NCBI GenBank assembly: GCA_910574195.1
Contig: CAJTBF010000001.1
Span: 434,001 to 498,000, forward strand
DNA: 64,000 bases
Direction of reading: 5' to 3'
Source: Lachnospiraceae bacterium
Lineage (GTDB): Bacteria; Bacillota; Clostridia; Lachnospirales; Lachnospiraceae
Part shown: one piece after another, positions 53,728 through 62,491 of the stretch
How positions within the stretch are numbered: position 1 is the stretch's first letter
Layout: every line of letters begins with the position of its first letter
The notes under the pieces: generated by a model
Databases searched by the model: none
Told to the model about the DNA's origin: nothing
What the model saw: only the letters and a program-made list of their open reading frames with translations
Position numbers and translations under genes: made by a program

Positions 53728-55647
53728 TCAGGATATTTTTCTGATTACAGCCCCGGACGTCTTGCCGATCGAATCAATCATGAGCTTCCGGATATCATAA
53801 ATCTGACTAATGCTGCTGACAGAAATTCCACAGGTATACGCCACTTTGCACTCCTGTTCCTTGTTATATTCTGCGCATCTCCTTCCAAGCTCCTGCACAT
53901 ACGCGCGGGCCTGCTCCTGGTCAGAATGTTCCAGAAAACAGACAAACTGTCCTAACCCGTTGTTTGCAATAAATACTTTGCCGGACGGCAAAATCTCCCG
54001 AAGGATCTTACAGAAGTCCGTCATCATCCGGTCACATTTTTCTCTGCCGTACTTTTTATTCTTTTCTCCAATATCCGGCATTCGAATAGAAATACATACG
54101 AAATCCGACGGAAGCATTGTTCTGGAATACTTTGCAATATACCGGTCACATCCCGCCCGATTTGCAATGTTCAGTTTCTTATCTATATAAGCGTAATATT
54201 CCAGAATTTCCAACGATCTTCCGACCACAACGGCAAGCACGCACCCGATCATACCAAACAAAATGACGGCAAGCGCTGCATAGACCAACAGATTCAGGGA
54301 GGCCCCCGTATGCGTATCTGTCAGAATCGCAATGTTTTTTGCCCCTGCAAAACGATTATATTCCTCGTTCGTTGTCAGAGTCGTCTGATAGAGAAAATCC
54401 ACCTTCTCGTTTAATGTCTTTATCATCTGATAGGCCGTATTCTGGGTTTCCTCTGAACTGACAATCTCGACCTGCTTTCCTCCCTGGGTATCAAATGTGA
54501 CGGTCTCCGCCGAAGGATCCCCGGCGGAGACCGTTACCCCGCTGTCCTCACTGACATTTCCCGAAAAAACGTCCAAAATATAACGATAGTAGGCGATATC
54601 AATCAACGTCCCTTCGAACGCCGTCCGCTCGGATACATAATTATTCATCAGATCGTCATATTCTGTGGTCGGATCAATCTCCCTTTTTTCCTGTACTTCG
54701 CCCTCTTCATTTTTATAATAATCTTCATATACATCGTGCAGAATATAGTCCGTGGTAAAATCGGTATTATTCGATCCCCGCATCATCGCCACATAGGAAG
54801 CGATAATCTCATTGATTCCATTGCTTTCCGACAGAGATGCGTCATTTTGCAGTGTGGAAGTACGAATTCTGTTTTCATATTTGGAAAGCAGCTTATCCTG
54901 ATCCTTTGTCACCTGATTTCCCAGTACGTAGGCATACATATTGGGAATATCCATGCGTTTTAAAAGAGAGAATTCCCGCCGCAGATCTGCAAACGTATAT
55001 CCTGTATTGGAAGAACGGAATTCCCCGTCCGTTTTATATTCCAACTGCTCCAATGCCCGTTCCACCGACTGATCCAGCAGTTCCACCATCTCGATATAAT
55101 CATAATCCCGATCATATACCCCTTCCACCGAATAAAGCGGAACTTCACTGTTCACGTGATTTTTCGCATACGTCTCCACATAGACATTCAACATCGTATT
55201 CAGAATCTGTTTGGAAAAACCGGCTGCATTCTGTACATCTTTATTCCCCACCGTATAAGAAACAAGATACATCGTCGGCTTTTCTTCCGAAACTTCCCCC
55301 TTTTCATTCAATGCTTCCTGCACGGCCGCCTCTTCTTCGCTCTGCATCGGCTCTACATGCACGTTTGCCCGGATGGCATCCATATTGTTTTCATCATAGC
55401 TCATACCCAGCTTCTCGAATACCTTCGTGATGACCTCCGCGGAATAGATCTCCGTCGTGTCGATCTCTGTTCCATCCGCCGCCATTCCATTCACCGCATC
55501 GGAATTTCTATACTGGATAATCGCACTGGAAGTATAAGTCTGCCTCCCGGAAAAATATGTATAAAACAATACCCCCATCAGCAGGGAAGCCAGTACGATC
55601 AAAATCCTGTATTTTCTGATATAAGTTAGTAATTTGAATTCTTTCAT
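53728..55647 (-). CDS. Wzz/PCP-like protein with C-terminal degenerate GGDEF domain
   Basis: A 639-residue protein. A membrane helix (about 12-32) and a Wzz-like start (TYTSSAIIQYRNSDAVNG) lead to a long, helical extracytoplasmic region, with a second helix at about 448-474. The cytoplasmic C-terminus (about 485-630) has the outline of a GGDEF domain: KKLNIANRAGCDRYIAKY in place of the DxLTGLxNR start, ISIRMPDIGEKNKKYGREKCD for the DIDxFKxIND..G..xGD block, and GLGQF (residues 564-568) exactly where GGDEF should lie. The signature acidic and Gly residues are lost, so diguanylate cyclase activity is unlikely; a sensor or docking role is possible. Typical CpsD-type BY-kinase genes are absent from this locus. 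Confidence 0.78.
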   Translation of the reverse strand: MKEFKLLTYIRKYRILIVLASLLMGVLFYTYFSGRQTYTSSAIIQYRNSDAVNGMAADGTEIDTTEIYSAEVITKVFEKLGMSYDENNMDAIRANVHVEPMQSEEEAAVQEALNEKGEVSEEKPTMYLVSYTVGNKDVQNAAGFSKQILNTMLNVYVETYAKNHVNSEVPLYSVEGVYDRDYDYIEMVELLDQSVERALEQLEYKTDGEFRSSNTGYTFADLRREFSLLKRMDIPNMYAYVLGNQVTKDQDKLLSKYENRIRTSTLQNDASLSESNGINEIIASYVAMMRGSNNTDFTTDYILHDVYEDYYKNEEGEVQEKREIDPTTEYDDLMNNYVSERTAFEGTLIDIAYYRYILDVFSGNVSEDSGVTVSAGDPSAETVTFDTQGGKQVEIVSSEETQNTAYQMIKTLNEKVDFLYQTTLTTNEEYNRFAGAKNIAILTDTHTGASLNLLVYAALAVILFGMIGCVLAVVVGRSLEILEYYAYIDKKLNIANRAGCDRYIAKYSRTMLPSDFVCISIRMPDIGEKNKKYGREKCDRMMTDFCKILREILPSGKVFIANNGLGQFVCFLEHSDQEQARAYVQELGRRCAEYNKEQECKVAYTCGISVSSISQIYDIRKLMIDSIGKTSGAVIRKIS

Positions 55648-55660
55648 CCTTATATCCCCC

Positions 55661-56617
55661 CTACTCTTTTACAAAATGCTCCTCCCCGTCAAAATCCGGC
55701 TCCAAAAAATTTTCCATTTTGGTCTGCAGCGCCTCAATCTGCTTTTCCGTGCGTTCAATACTCTTCACCTGTTCCTCCAGATAATATTTGGAGGCCTGTA
55801 ACCCGGTGTGATTTTCTACCAGATGACGCATCAATGTTTCAACCGACTCTTTCTTCTGCTCCTCAATCTGCTTCTGCGTATGTTCCAAAAGCTCCTTCGC
55901 TTCTTTTCGTGCCTTCGTCAGAATAATCTCCGCATCCAGCCTCGCATTCAACAGTACATCTTTGACCGCCGCATAATCTCTCTCATAATTTTTCTGATTC
56001 TCCCGGAACTTTTCTACCTCGTCCGTCAATCTCTCCTTTTCCGTCAATGCAAGCTCCAGGCGCAGCTTACTCTGCTCACAGAGCCTGCTGCTGATCTCCA
56101 GTTCCGCCCGGGTATCCTGCAGTTCCCTCTTTACCTGCTCCAGTTCACTCCTGGCTTCCTCCAGTGCTCTCTGCTGTTCTGCTTTCTCTTCTTCCTTTTC
56201 CCCGACCGACTCTCCCGATGTTCCCTCCTGTGGTTCCCCTGTTCCGGTATGGAGGGCGGCTTCTTCCGCCTTTATGACTTCCTCTGCCACATCCTGGAAA
56301 ATGACAACGTCCTCTCCAATCGTCATCTCTTTTCCCGCCATCGGTACTTCTTCGCCCGCCGTCCCCGTCTTTGATGCTTCCTGCAAAACTTCTGCCCCGG
56401 ACGCTCCCTCTTCCAAAGTTCCTGCTTTTGAGACTGCTTCCCCCACGGCCTCCACTTTCGATGCTTCTTCCTGCACTTTATCATGAAGCGCGGCGCTGCC
56501 GGAGCTCATCTGCTCCTGCATCCTGGTCAATTCCGCTTCCAGCGACGCCACATAGGCCTGCACATCTTCCTTTTTATATCCCCCAAATAGATTGATCCGA
56601 AATAGCTTATCGCTCAT
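55661..56617 (-). CDS. DivIVA-like coiled-coil protein in a polysaccharide operon
   Basis: A 318-residue soluble protein. Residues 4-37 (LFRINLFGGYKKEDVQAYVASL) match the DivIVA N-terminal domain (xFxGYxxxEVxxFL pattern). Residues 45-145 are low-complexity, rich in Glu, Ala, Gly and Ser. Residues 145-300 form a long coiled coil whose AEIILTKARKEAKELLEHTQ stretch is also DivIVA-like. DivIVA proteins bind curved membrane and recruit envelope enzymes to septum or poles. Here it lies 13 bp before the Wzz-GGDEF gene, so it could position the polysaccharide machinery. I see no known polysaccharide function in the sequence itself. Confidence 0.75.
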   Translation of the reverse strand: MSDKLFRINLFGGYKKEDVQAYVASLEAELTRMQEQMSSGSAALHDKVQEEASKVEAVGEAVSKAGTLEEGASGAEVLQEASKTGTAGEEVPMAGKEMTIGEDVVIFQDVAEEVIKAEEAALHTGTGEPQEGTSGESVGEKEEEKAEQQRALEEARSELEQVKRELQDTRAELEISSRLCEQSKLRLELALTEKERLTDEVEKFRENQKNYERDYAAVKDVLLNARLDAEIILTKARKEAKELLEHTQKQIEEQKKESVETLMRHLVENHTGLQASKYYLEEQVKSIERTEKQIEALQTKMENFLEPDFDGEEHFVKE

Positions 56618-56633
56618 ATCGTTCCCTCGCTTG

Positions 56634-57926
56634 TCATAAATTTACTATAAACATATCATCCTGACCGGAATCATGTATTTCCTGCTTCCCTCTCAAACAG
56701 GCGGCTACTTTCTCTATATGTATTGCTTCATTATATTCCGTTTCGCATTTTTTTCTCGCATTTTTCCCCAATTTTTCACTCAACTTCTCATCTTTTATAA
56801 ATTTTTCCAACTGTTCCGCCAGATTGCGGGAATCTTTCGGCGGAAATAAAAACCCTGTCACGCCATGCTCCACTAATTCTGTCAGGCTTCCGATACGGGA
56901 TGCCACCACCGGCTTCCCATAGGCATAAGCTTCCAGCACCGTATTGGGCATATTCTCATACCAGATAGCCGGACACACCACGCAGGTTGCACGGGCGATT
57001 ATCTCCTCCAGCTCCTTTCCCTTCAAAAAACCGGTAAATAAGACATAATCCTCCAAATGGTACTTCTCTATATAACTCTTTAATTCCTGATCTTCTCCGG
57101 AATCCGACAGTGTCCCCGTAATCTTCAGCACATAGCCTTTCTCCTTCAAAGCACGCATTGCCTGAATCGCATATATGGTTCCTTTCTGCTTTGTCATACG
57201 GCCTAAAAACAGAAAATACTTTTCATGCGTAAACCTCGGAGTAATGGCCCGGCTGTCAATAAATGTAGGCACATGTACGATCTTTTCCTCCGGAATTCCT
57301 CCCTCCACCAGTTTTTTTTTCGTAAAAGCCGATGGAGTGACAAAAAGATCCACATCCTCAAATACCCGGTTCCATTGGTACAGTTTCATTGCAAATACAC
57401 GAAGACAAGTACCCGTCAGCGATTGCTTTACACAACGTCTGCGAAGTGCATACCGGTAGGTTCCATGGAGGCATGCTTCACAGATCTCTTCTCCACACAA
57501 AAAATCATACCTGGCACAAAACAGAAAAAAATCAGAAATCCGGTGTACCACACGGACCCCTTCCTGTTTCGCCGCACGAATAATAGAAGGAGATAAATGG
57601 TTGATCTCATGTAGAATATAAACCGCATCCGGTTTTGTATCCCGGATCAGCCTTTTCAACCGGCGCGCCGCATCCAGATTCCATACGGTGGCCCGCACTA
57701 CTCCATATAAATTCTTCCAGGAAAACCTGGTATCCGCATACAAAAGCGCATCTGCCCGTGGTTTTGCAAAATACCGGGCAAACTCCGTCTTTTCATTCCG
57801 GGCATTGCTGACAGAAAAGGGGATCACTTCCATCCCTGCTCTTTCTGCTGCCGTCATAAACCGAAACATATATCGTTCCGGTCCTCCGGCTATAAAAAAA
57901 CGATAATTTGCAACAATCACTTTCAT
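56634..57926 (-). CDS. Family 4 (GT-B) glycosyltransferase
   Basis: A 430-residue GT-B enzyme. The N-terminal half has VIVANYRFFIAGGPERYMFRF (acceptor side) and a Cys-rich stretch around 150-175 (CARYDFLCGEEICEACLHG), perhaps a metal or disulfide site. The donor half has YFLFLGRMTKQKGTIYAIQAM and EAYAYGKPVVASRIGSLTELV for the Glu motif. The start at 57926 overlaps the stop of the DUF1972 gene by 4 bases, so a longer frame from 57944 is less likely. A CxxC-like set is unusual for a GT4. Confidence 0.88.
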   Translation of the reverse strand: MKVIVANYRFFIAGGPERYMFRFMTAAERAGMEVIPFSVSNARNEKTEFARYFAKPRADALLYADTRFSWKNLYGVVRATVWNLDAARRLKRLIRDTKPDAVYILHEINHLSPSIIRAAKQEGVRVVHRISDFFLFCARYDFLCGEEICEACLHGTYRYALRRRCVKQSLTGTCLRVFAMKLYQWNRVFEDVDLFVTPSAFTKKKLVEGGIPEEKIVHVPTFIDSRAITPRFTHEKYFLFLGRMTKQKGTIYAIQAMRALKEKGYVLKITGTLSDSGEDQELKSYIEKYHLEDYVLFTGFLKGKELEEIIARATCVVCPAIWYENMPNTVLEAYAYGKPVVASRIGSLTELVEHGVTGFLFPPKDSRNLAEQLEKFIKDEKLSEKLGKNARKKCETEYNEAIHIEKVAACLRGKQEIHDSGQDDMFIVNL

Positions 57927-59182
57927 GTGGTCTCTGCTCCACAATTCAGAAATAAAGCCTCATATTTTTCCACAATATCCTCCCATTGATACGACTCCCG
58001 GATCCGTATCTTCGCCTGCTTTCCTATCGCATGAATTTCTTCTTTGCACATAGCCTCTGCGCTCTGAATCAATGCCGCCAGGTTTCCCCTGGTCTTTGTC
58101 CAGTAAAGGGCGCCTGTTTGTGCCACCTCCCGATTAAATCCCACATCCAGAAGCAGATTCAACTCCGTAGTTCCAAGTGATTCCAACAGACTGGGATTGG
58201 TTCCCCCCACCTCATGTCCATGAAGATATGCATATGCGTTCTTCCGAATCTGCCGTAACAACTCCATATCATAAACGGTTCCTACAAACCGAATTCGTGT
58301 ATCTTTTGAAAACTGCAGCCGCTTTTCCAACGTATGAAAAAAGCGCTTGTCATGCGTCGTAATAATCACAAAATCCCGTTTGGTGTCAGATACCATGAAT
58401 TCACGGATCATACATTCAAAATTATTTTCCGGCACAAACCTGCTGACGGAAAGATAATATTCCCCTGCCGTCACCTCTTTTTCACGCAGCCATTGCGCGT
58501 ATTTTCTCCTGCTTTCTCTCTTCTCCTCCGACTCCGTAAAAGGTATATCAGAACCATAAGAAAGAAATTCTGTGCGCGGATGATATTCCTCATATTGTTT
58601 TTGTATGTAACTGCGGATATGCATACTGTCACATATGACAAGATCTGCCTGCTTCACCATCCACTTTTCCGAAATCTTCCAGTATCGCCGCACAAACCAA
58701 TTCCATTTACTACGTTTCCATTCATGTCCGTCTGGATTCAGATAGAATATTCCGCCAATTTTTTGAATCTCTTTTTTAAAATATCCGATAAACGGACCGA
58801 TACGGCAGGCTAGAACATAAAAAATGGGATGCTTGATACCGTGATTTCTTCGACACCAGCGGATACTTGCATGCAAAGCCGCCACGTCATACCAGATCGC
58901 TCTTGCCGCACCGATCTGCGGAGATTTTACATCGAAACATTCGGCGCCATTATACTCATAATGAAGAGTATCCTCCGCCATTCTCGCCACATGATAATGA
59001 ATTTCCTCACTTTTCCGGTGTTCCGTCAACTTTTCCGCAAAAGTCTCAAATCCCCCATAAGAAGCCGGAATTCCTTTGCAGCCTATAATAAAAACATGCT
59101 GCCCGGTATCCTCTTCCTGCTTCTTTTCAGACCATCGCGGCAGTCTGCGGACCACCTTATGATTCACCTCGATAAATTCCAT
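57923..59182 (-). CDS. DUF1972 family glycosyltransferase (Cps2T-like rhamnosyltransferase)
   Basis: A 419-residue GT-B enzyme. After an unusual 25-residue N-terminal extension, VFIIGCKGIPASYGGFETFAEKL gives the DUF1972 signature. Middle motifs are IGPFIGYFKKEIQKIGGIFYLNPDGHEWKR, and the donor site is HGHEVGGTNPSLLESLGTTELN. Cps2T-type members transfer L-rhamnose beta-1,4 to the first sugar on the lipid carrier, so it may act second after the sugar transferase. GAAGGAAG precedes the ATG. It is the first gene of the long polysaccharide transcript. Confidence 0.85.
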   Translation of the reverse strand: MEFIEVNHKVVRRLPRWSEKKQEEDTGQHVFIIGCKGIPASYGGFETFAEKLTEHRKSEEIHYHVARMAEDTLHYEYNGAECFDVKSPQIGAARAIWYDVAALHASIRWCRRNHGIKHPIFYVLACRIGPFIGYFKKEIQKIGGIFYLNPDGHEWKRSKWNWFVRRYWKISEKWMVKQADLVICDSMHIRSYIQKQYEEYHPRTEFLSYGSDIPFTESEEKRESRRKYAQWLREKEVTAGEYYLSVSRFVPENNFECMIREFMVSDTKRDFVIITTHDKRFFHTLEKRLQFSKDTRIRFVGTVYDMELLRQIRKNAYAYLHGHEVGGTNPSLLESLGTTELNLLLDVGFNREVAQTGALYWTKTRGNLAALIQSAEAMCKEEIHAIGKQAKIRIRESYQWEDIVEKYEALFLNCGAETT

Positions 59183-59596
59183 TCTTCCTTCAACAATCTC
59201 CTGCCCATGGACAGCTTACACTGCCAATATATACAAACATGACGCACAACACCGGCTTACAAAAACATACGAAATTAAATAAGACAAGTATTCCATTCCT
59301 GCCCTCGCAATACACCATCCCGAAGCACCTGTACATTACCTGTCTGTATATGTAACAACATTGTAATCCGTTACTCTCATATAAAACTAAACGCCGATAT
59401 TTCCATACTCCTTTGAAGAAACACTCTGTTGCCTTCTGTCCTCAAAAAACAAGCAGTCAGCTTACTCCATGCAATAACATCCAGTCGCCAATCGCCCGTT
59501 TGAGCAGTCCGTCGTTTTCCGGCTTCCGACGACGTTCATCAGACGGTTGCAAAATACCATGCCTTATGACAAAATTCTACTCGAAATATCAAATCA
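59183..59596 (-). promoter_or_regulatory. Long untranslated leader of the main polysaccharide operon
   Basis: About 410 bases between promoter P2 and the first gene. It contains CCGTC/GACGG-type hairpins (59500-59545 region) and no convincing gene; a 25-codon ATG reading within it lacks a ribosome site. A leader this long before a 17-kb operon is a usual place for antitermination control. Confidence 0.45.
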
Positions 59597-59625
59597 ATCT
59601 TAGTATATTTTCATATATTTGTCAA
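59597..59625 (-). promoter_or_regulatory. Promoter P2 of the main polysaccharide operon
   Basis: Minus-strand TTGACA (59620-59625) and TAAGAT (59597-59602), 17-base spacer. The next about 40 bases (TGATATTTCGAGTAGAATTT, then TGTCATAAGGCATGG) nearly repeat the sequence after P1 (39733-39761). Confidence 0.75.
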
Positions 59626-59651
59626 CATCCTAAAAAGTGGCATCTTCGTCA

Positions 59652-59688
59652 GGTGTAACAGTTCTGTCTTCGGCCTCCCTGTTACACC
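59652..59688. repeat. Palindromic intergenic element (copy E)
   Basis: Perfect 10-bp arms GGTGTAACAG (59652-59661) and CTGTTACACC (59679-59688). Inverted, it matches the nested unit at 39649-39683, and the adjoining AATCCGC flank is shared too. Confidence 0.6.
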
Positions 59689-59872
59689 AATCCGCTTCAT
59701 TGAAAGTCTGTCTTCCGATAAAAAGCCTCTATTTCACCACTGTAACGAACAACACATAGTAAAAAATGACCTAAAACAGAATCTTTACTAAATTTTAAAA
59801 AAAATAGCAAAATTCCATAAAGAGCGCTCAATAAATGAATAAAACGAAAGCCTATGTTCCAGAATACCGAAA

Positions 59873-59910
59873 AAGAGGCGGGAACCACACAATTGCGCAG
59901 TTCCCGCCTC
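59873..59910 (-). terminator. Terminator of the small membrane protein gene
   Basis: AGAGGCGGGAAC (59873-59884) pairs perfectly with GTTCCCGCCTCT (59899-59910), followed on the minus strand by a T-run. Between it and copy E (59690-59870) is AT-rich DNA without a recognised feature. Confidence 0.85.
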
Positions 59911-59916
59911 TCTCCT

Positions 59917-60261
59917 TTAAAAATATTCTTTTTTTAACTTCCCGGTATACACCATATACCACACCAACATAATCAAAAACGCCGCCATCCCAATATAATC
60001 CAGAATCGGAATCGGTTTGACAAAATAATGGATGACATCAATGAGTCCATACGCGATTGCAGTCACTCCAAAAACCAGTACGGCAGGCATGGCTTTTTTC
60101 AGAAATGCCTCTTTATCTTTACACATACTTTCCATGTAACTTTTTCCAAGAAGCAGGGTCTCATTAATATGGCCGTCTTTTCTCATTTTTATATAGGCGT
60201 AGATCCCATAAATCCCACACCCCAGCACAATCCAGCTTACAAACCCAAACATACTGTCCAT
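59917..60261 (-). CDS. Small membrane protein of unknown function
   Basis: A 114-residue protein with three hydrophobic helices (about 5-22, 55-75, 85-105) separated by short charged loops (KMRKDGHINETLLLGKSY, CKDKEAFLKK). It ends KLKKEYF. I do not recognise the family. The start at 60261 has AAAGGGA 6-7 bases upstream; extending the frame to 60432 would run into thrC and is rejected. It follows thrC by 113 bp on the same strand and is followed by a strong terminator, so it may be the last gene of the leuCD-thrC transcript. Confidence 0.65.
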   Translation of the reverse strand: MDSMFGFVSWIVLGCGIYGIYAYIKMRKDGHINETLLLGKSYMESMCKDKEAFLKKAMPAVLVFGVTAIAYGLIDVIHYFVKPIPILDYIGMAAFLIMLVWYMVYTGKLKKEYF

Positions 60262-60374
60262 TCTTTTTCCCTTTCTTTCCAATCCCACTTTTGTTCCTGT
60301 GCTAATACCGGCAGTACTCCTGTCGCAGGAACGATAAACACGGTCGCCAACAACTAATTTTTCCCCAGTGGATT

Positions 60375-61868
60375 CTATACCGCCATATGCAGGATTTCCT
60401 TTACCATATCCTTCATCTTCTCTGCATCGCACTCCCGTGTATGCACAATCTGTGCATTCCGGATCTCCTCAATCGCCTGTGGCACCGCTGTCTGTGATAC
60501 CTTTTCCAATTCGTCAATCAATGCCATCTCTCCCAGTGCGTCATATTTTGCATCAATCGCCGTCAACACACTCCTTGCAAATTTATATGGGCTGGCCGTG
60601 GATGCAATCAATGCTTTTTTTGTATCTTTGATCCGCTCCTGATATGCACTGCACACGTGCGCGGCAACCGCCGTATGTGTATCCATCACGTAGCCTGTCT
60701 TATGATATACATCCCGAATTGCCGCCCTTGTCTCTTCCTCCGTCGCATAGCCGCCTACAAAATCAGACAGCTTTGTTTTCATTTCCTGCGTGATCTCATA
60801 AGTTCCTTTCGTCCGCAATGCTTCCATTAATTCTCGGTTCTTTTCTGCATTCTGATCTGCAATCGCATAGATCAGACGCTCCAGATTACTAGAAATCAGA
60901 ATATCCATCGACGGGGAAGAGGTCAGTACAAACTCCCGGTTCTTATCATAACATCCTGTCCGGAAGAAATCAAACAACACTTTATTCTCGTTGGATGCAC
61001 AAAGCAGCTTCGCAATGGGCACTCCCATCTGTTTTGCGTAATATGCAGCCAGAATATTTCCAAAGTTCCCGGTAGGTACCGTCACATTGATTTCCTCTCC
61101 CGCTTCCAGCTCACCATGCTCCAGCAGCTTTGCATACGCATATACATAATAAACCACCTGTGGAACAAGCCGGCCGATATTGATGGAATTTGCAGAAGAA
61201 AATTGATATCCCTCTTTTGAAAGTTCCCCGGCCAGTTCCTGATCCTCAAATAACGCCTTCACACCACTCTGTGCCTGGTCAAAATTCCCGTGGATTGCAA
61301 CCACCGCCGTATTCTCTCCTTTCTGTGTCACCATCTGCAGCCTTTGCACCTGACTGACACCATCTTTTGGATAAAATACGATAATCCGGGTTCCCGGTAC
61401 ACCCGCAAACCCTGCAAGCGCTGCTTTTCCCGTATCACCGGAGGTCGCCGTCAAAATCACAATCTCATTCGTCACCTGATTTTTCCGTGCTGCGGTCGTC
61501 AAAAGATGAGGTAAAATAGAAAGAGCCATGTCCTTGAACGCGATCGTCGCACCATGGAACAACTCCAGGTGATATTTGTCTCCCACCTTCACCAGGGGCG
61601 CGATCACTTCTGTATCAAACTTGGAATCATACGCGCACCGGATGCAATGTTTTAATTCCTCTTCCGTAAAATCTGTCAAGAACTGCTTCATAACCACATA
61701 TGCGGTCTCCTGATAAGACATTCCCTTTAACGCTTCCATGGAAACATCCAGTTTCGGAATCTGTACAGGCACAAACAACCCGCCATCATCGGCCAGCCCT
61801 TTGAGAATTGCTTCCGATGCTGTCACTGTATGTTCCTTATTCCTGGTGCTTTTATATAATAGATTCAT
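60375..61868 (-). CDS. thrC: Threonine synthase
   Basis: A 497-residue PLP enzyme that turns O-phosphohomoserine into threonine. It begins MNLLYKSTRNKEHTVTASEAIL, the usual clostridial start, with GLADDGGLFVP near residue 30. The PLP lysine lies in HGATIAFKDMALSILP (about 110), and PTGNFGNILAAYYAKQMG binds the cofactor phosphate. Length and domain order fit the long (type 2) form. The start at 61868 has AGGAGAG upstream; an earlier frame to 61958 lies in the repeat region and is rejected. It is downstream of leuCD, so leucine and threonine genes may be cotranscribed. Confidence 0.93.
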   Translation of the reverse strand: MNLLYKSTRNKEHTVTASEAILKGLADDGGLFVPVQIPKLDVSMEALKGMSYQETAYVVMKQFLTDFTEEELKHCIRCAYDSKFDTEVIAPLVKVGDKYHLELFHGATIAFKDMALSILPHLLTTAARKNQVTNEIVILTATSGDTGKAALAGFAGVPGTRIIVFYPKDGVSQVQRLQMVTQKGENTAVVAIHGNFDQAQSGVKALFEDQELAGELSKEGYQFSSANSINIGRLVPQVVYYVYAYAKLLEHGELEAGEEINVTVPTGNFGNILAAYYAKQMGVPIAKLLCASNENKVLFDFFRTGCYDKNREFVLTSSPSMDILISSNLERLIYAIADQNAEKNRELMEALRTKGTYEITQEMKTKLSDFVGGYATEEETRAAIRDVYHKTGYVMDTHTAVAAHVCSAYQERIKDTKKALIASTASPYKFARSVLTAIDAKYDALGEMALIDELEKVSQTAVPQAIEEIRNAQIVHTRECDAEKMKDMVKEILHMAV

Positions 61869-61916
61869 TTTTCCACTCTCCTGATTTTCCCTTATCGTGT
61901 ATGCAGCTTTCTTACC

Positions 61917-62023
61917 GGGTGGGCGAACAGCTTCCGCTGTTCGACAATGTATACCCACCGGGCATACCGTAATTTATACCCCTACGGGGTGGGCGAACAG
62001 CTTCCGCTGTTCGACAATGTATA
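61917..62023. repeat. Tandem 37-bp direct repeat at the leuD-thrC junction
   Basis: GGGTGGGCGAACAGCTTCCG continuing to GACAATGTATA occurs at 61917-61953 and again at 61987-62023, 70 bp apart. Each copy contains the palindrome GAACAGC ttcc GCTGTTC. The second copy overlaps the end of leuD. Confidence 0.85.
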
Positions 62024-62491
62024 TTTTACCAGTCCTCCGGCTGAAATCAGCTTTTGCATGAATTCTGGAAATGCCTGTCCCTGGAACTCGGTTCCCTTTG
62101 TCCGGTTATAGATCTTTCCGCTGTCAAAATCCACTTCCACTTCATCTCCGCTTTCAATTCCTCTCGCTGCTTCCGGGCATTCGATAATCGGCAGGCCGAT
62201 GTTGATTGCATTTCTATAGAAGATTCTGGCAAATGTTTCCGCAATAACGCAGCTTACACCGGCTGTTTTTAAGCAAAGCGGTGCGTGTTCCCTGGAAGAA
62301 CCACAGCCAAAATTTTTATTTGCAACAATCAAATCCCCCGGCTGTACTTTTTTCACAAATTCCGGATCAATGTCCACCATCGCATGACTTGCCAGTTCTT
62401 TTGCATCAAAAGAATTGAGGTACCTTGCAGGAATAATCACATCTGTATCTACATTATCCCCATATTTGAATACATGTCCCTTTGCTCTCAT
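61982..62491 (-). CDS. leuD: 3-Isopropylmalate dehydratase small subunit
   Basis: A 169-residue subunit that forms the swivelling domain of isopropylmalate isomerase in leucine synthesis. Family motifs: [17 protein letters not shown] at the N-terminus, [17 protein letters not shown] (about 55-70) and [16 protein letters not shown]. The conserved protein ends near GGLVKYT; the last ten residues ([11 protein letters not shown] region) are encoded by the intergenic direct repeat, so the native stop seems to have been lost and replaced. The ATG overlaps the stop of leuC by 4 bases. Confidence 0.94.
   Translation of the reverse strand: MRAKGHVFKYGDNVDTDVIIPARYLNSFDAKELASHAMVDIDPEFVKKVQPGDLIVANKNFGCGSSREHAPLCLKTAGVSCVIAETFARIFYRNAINIGLPIIECPEAARGIESGDEVEVDFDSGKIYNRTKGTEFQGQAFPEFMQKLISAGGLVKYTLSNSGSCSPTP

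Noticed and set aside
53728-55647. Active diguanylate cyclase
   Set aside because: The signature reads GLGQF and the metal-binding acidic residue is missing, so catalysis is unlikely.
59413-59658. 81-codon plus-strand frame in the polysaccharide leader
   Set aside because: Overlaps promoter P2 and shows no ribosome site or family match; the region is better explained as leader and promoter on the minus strand.
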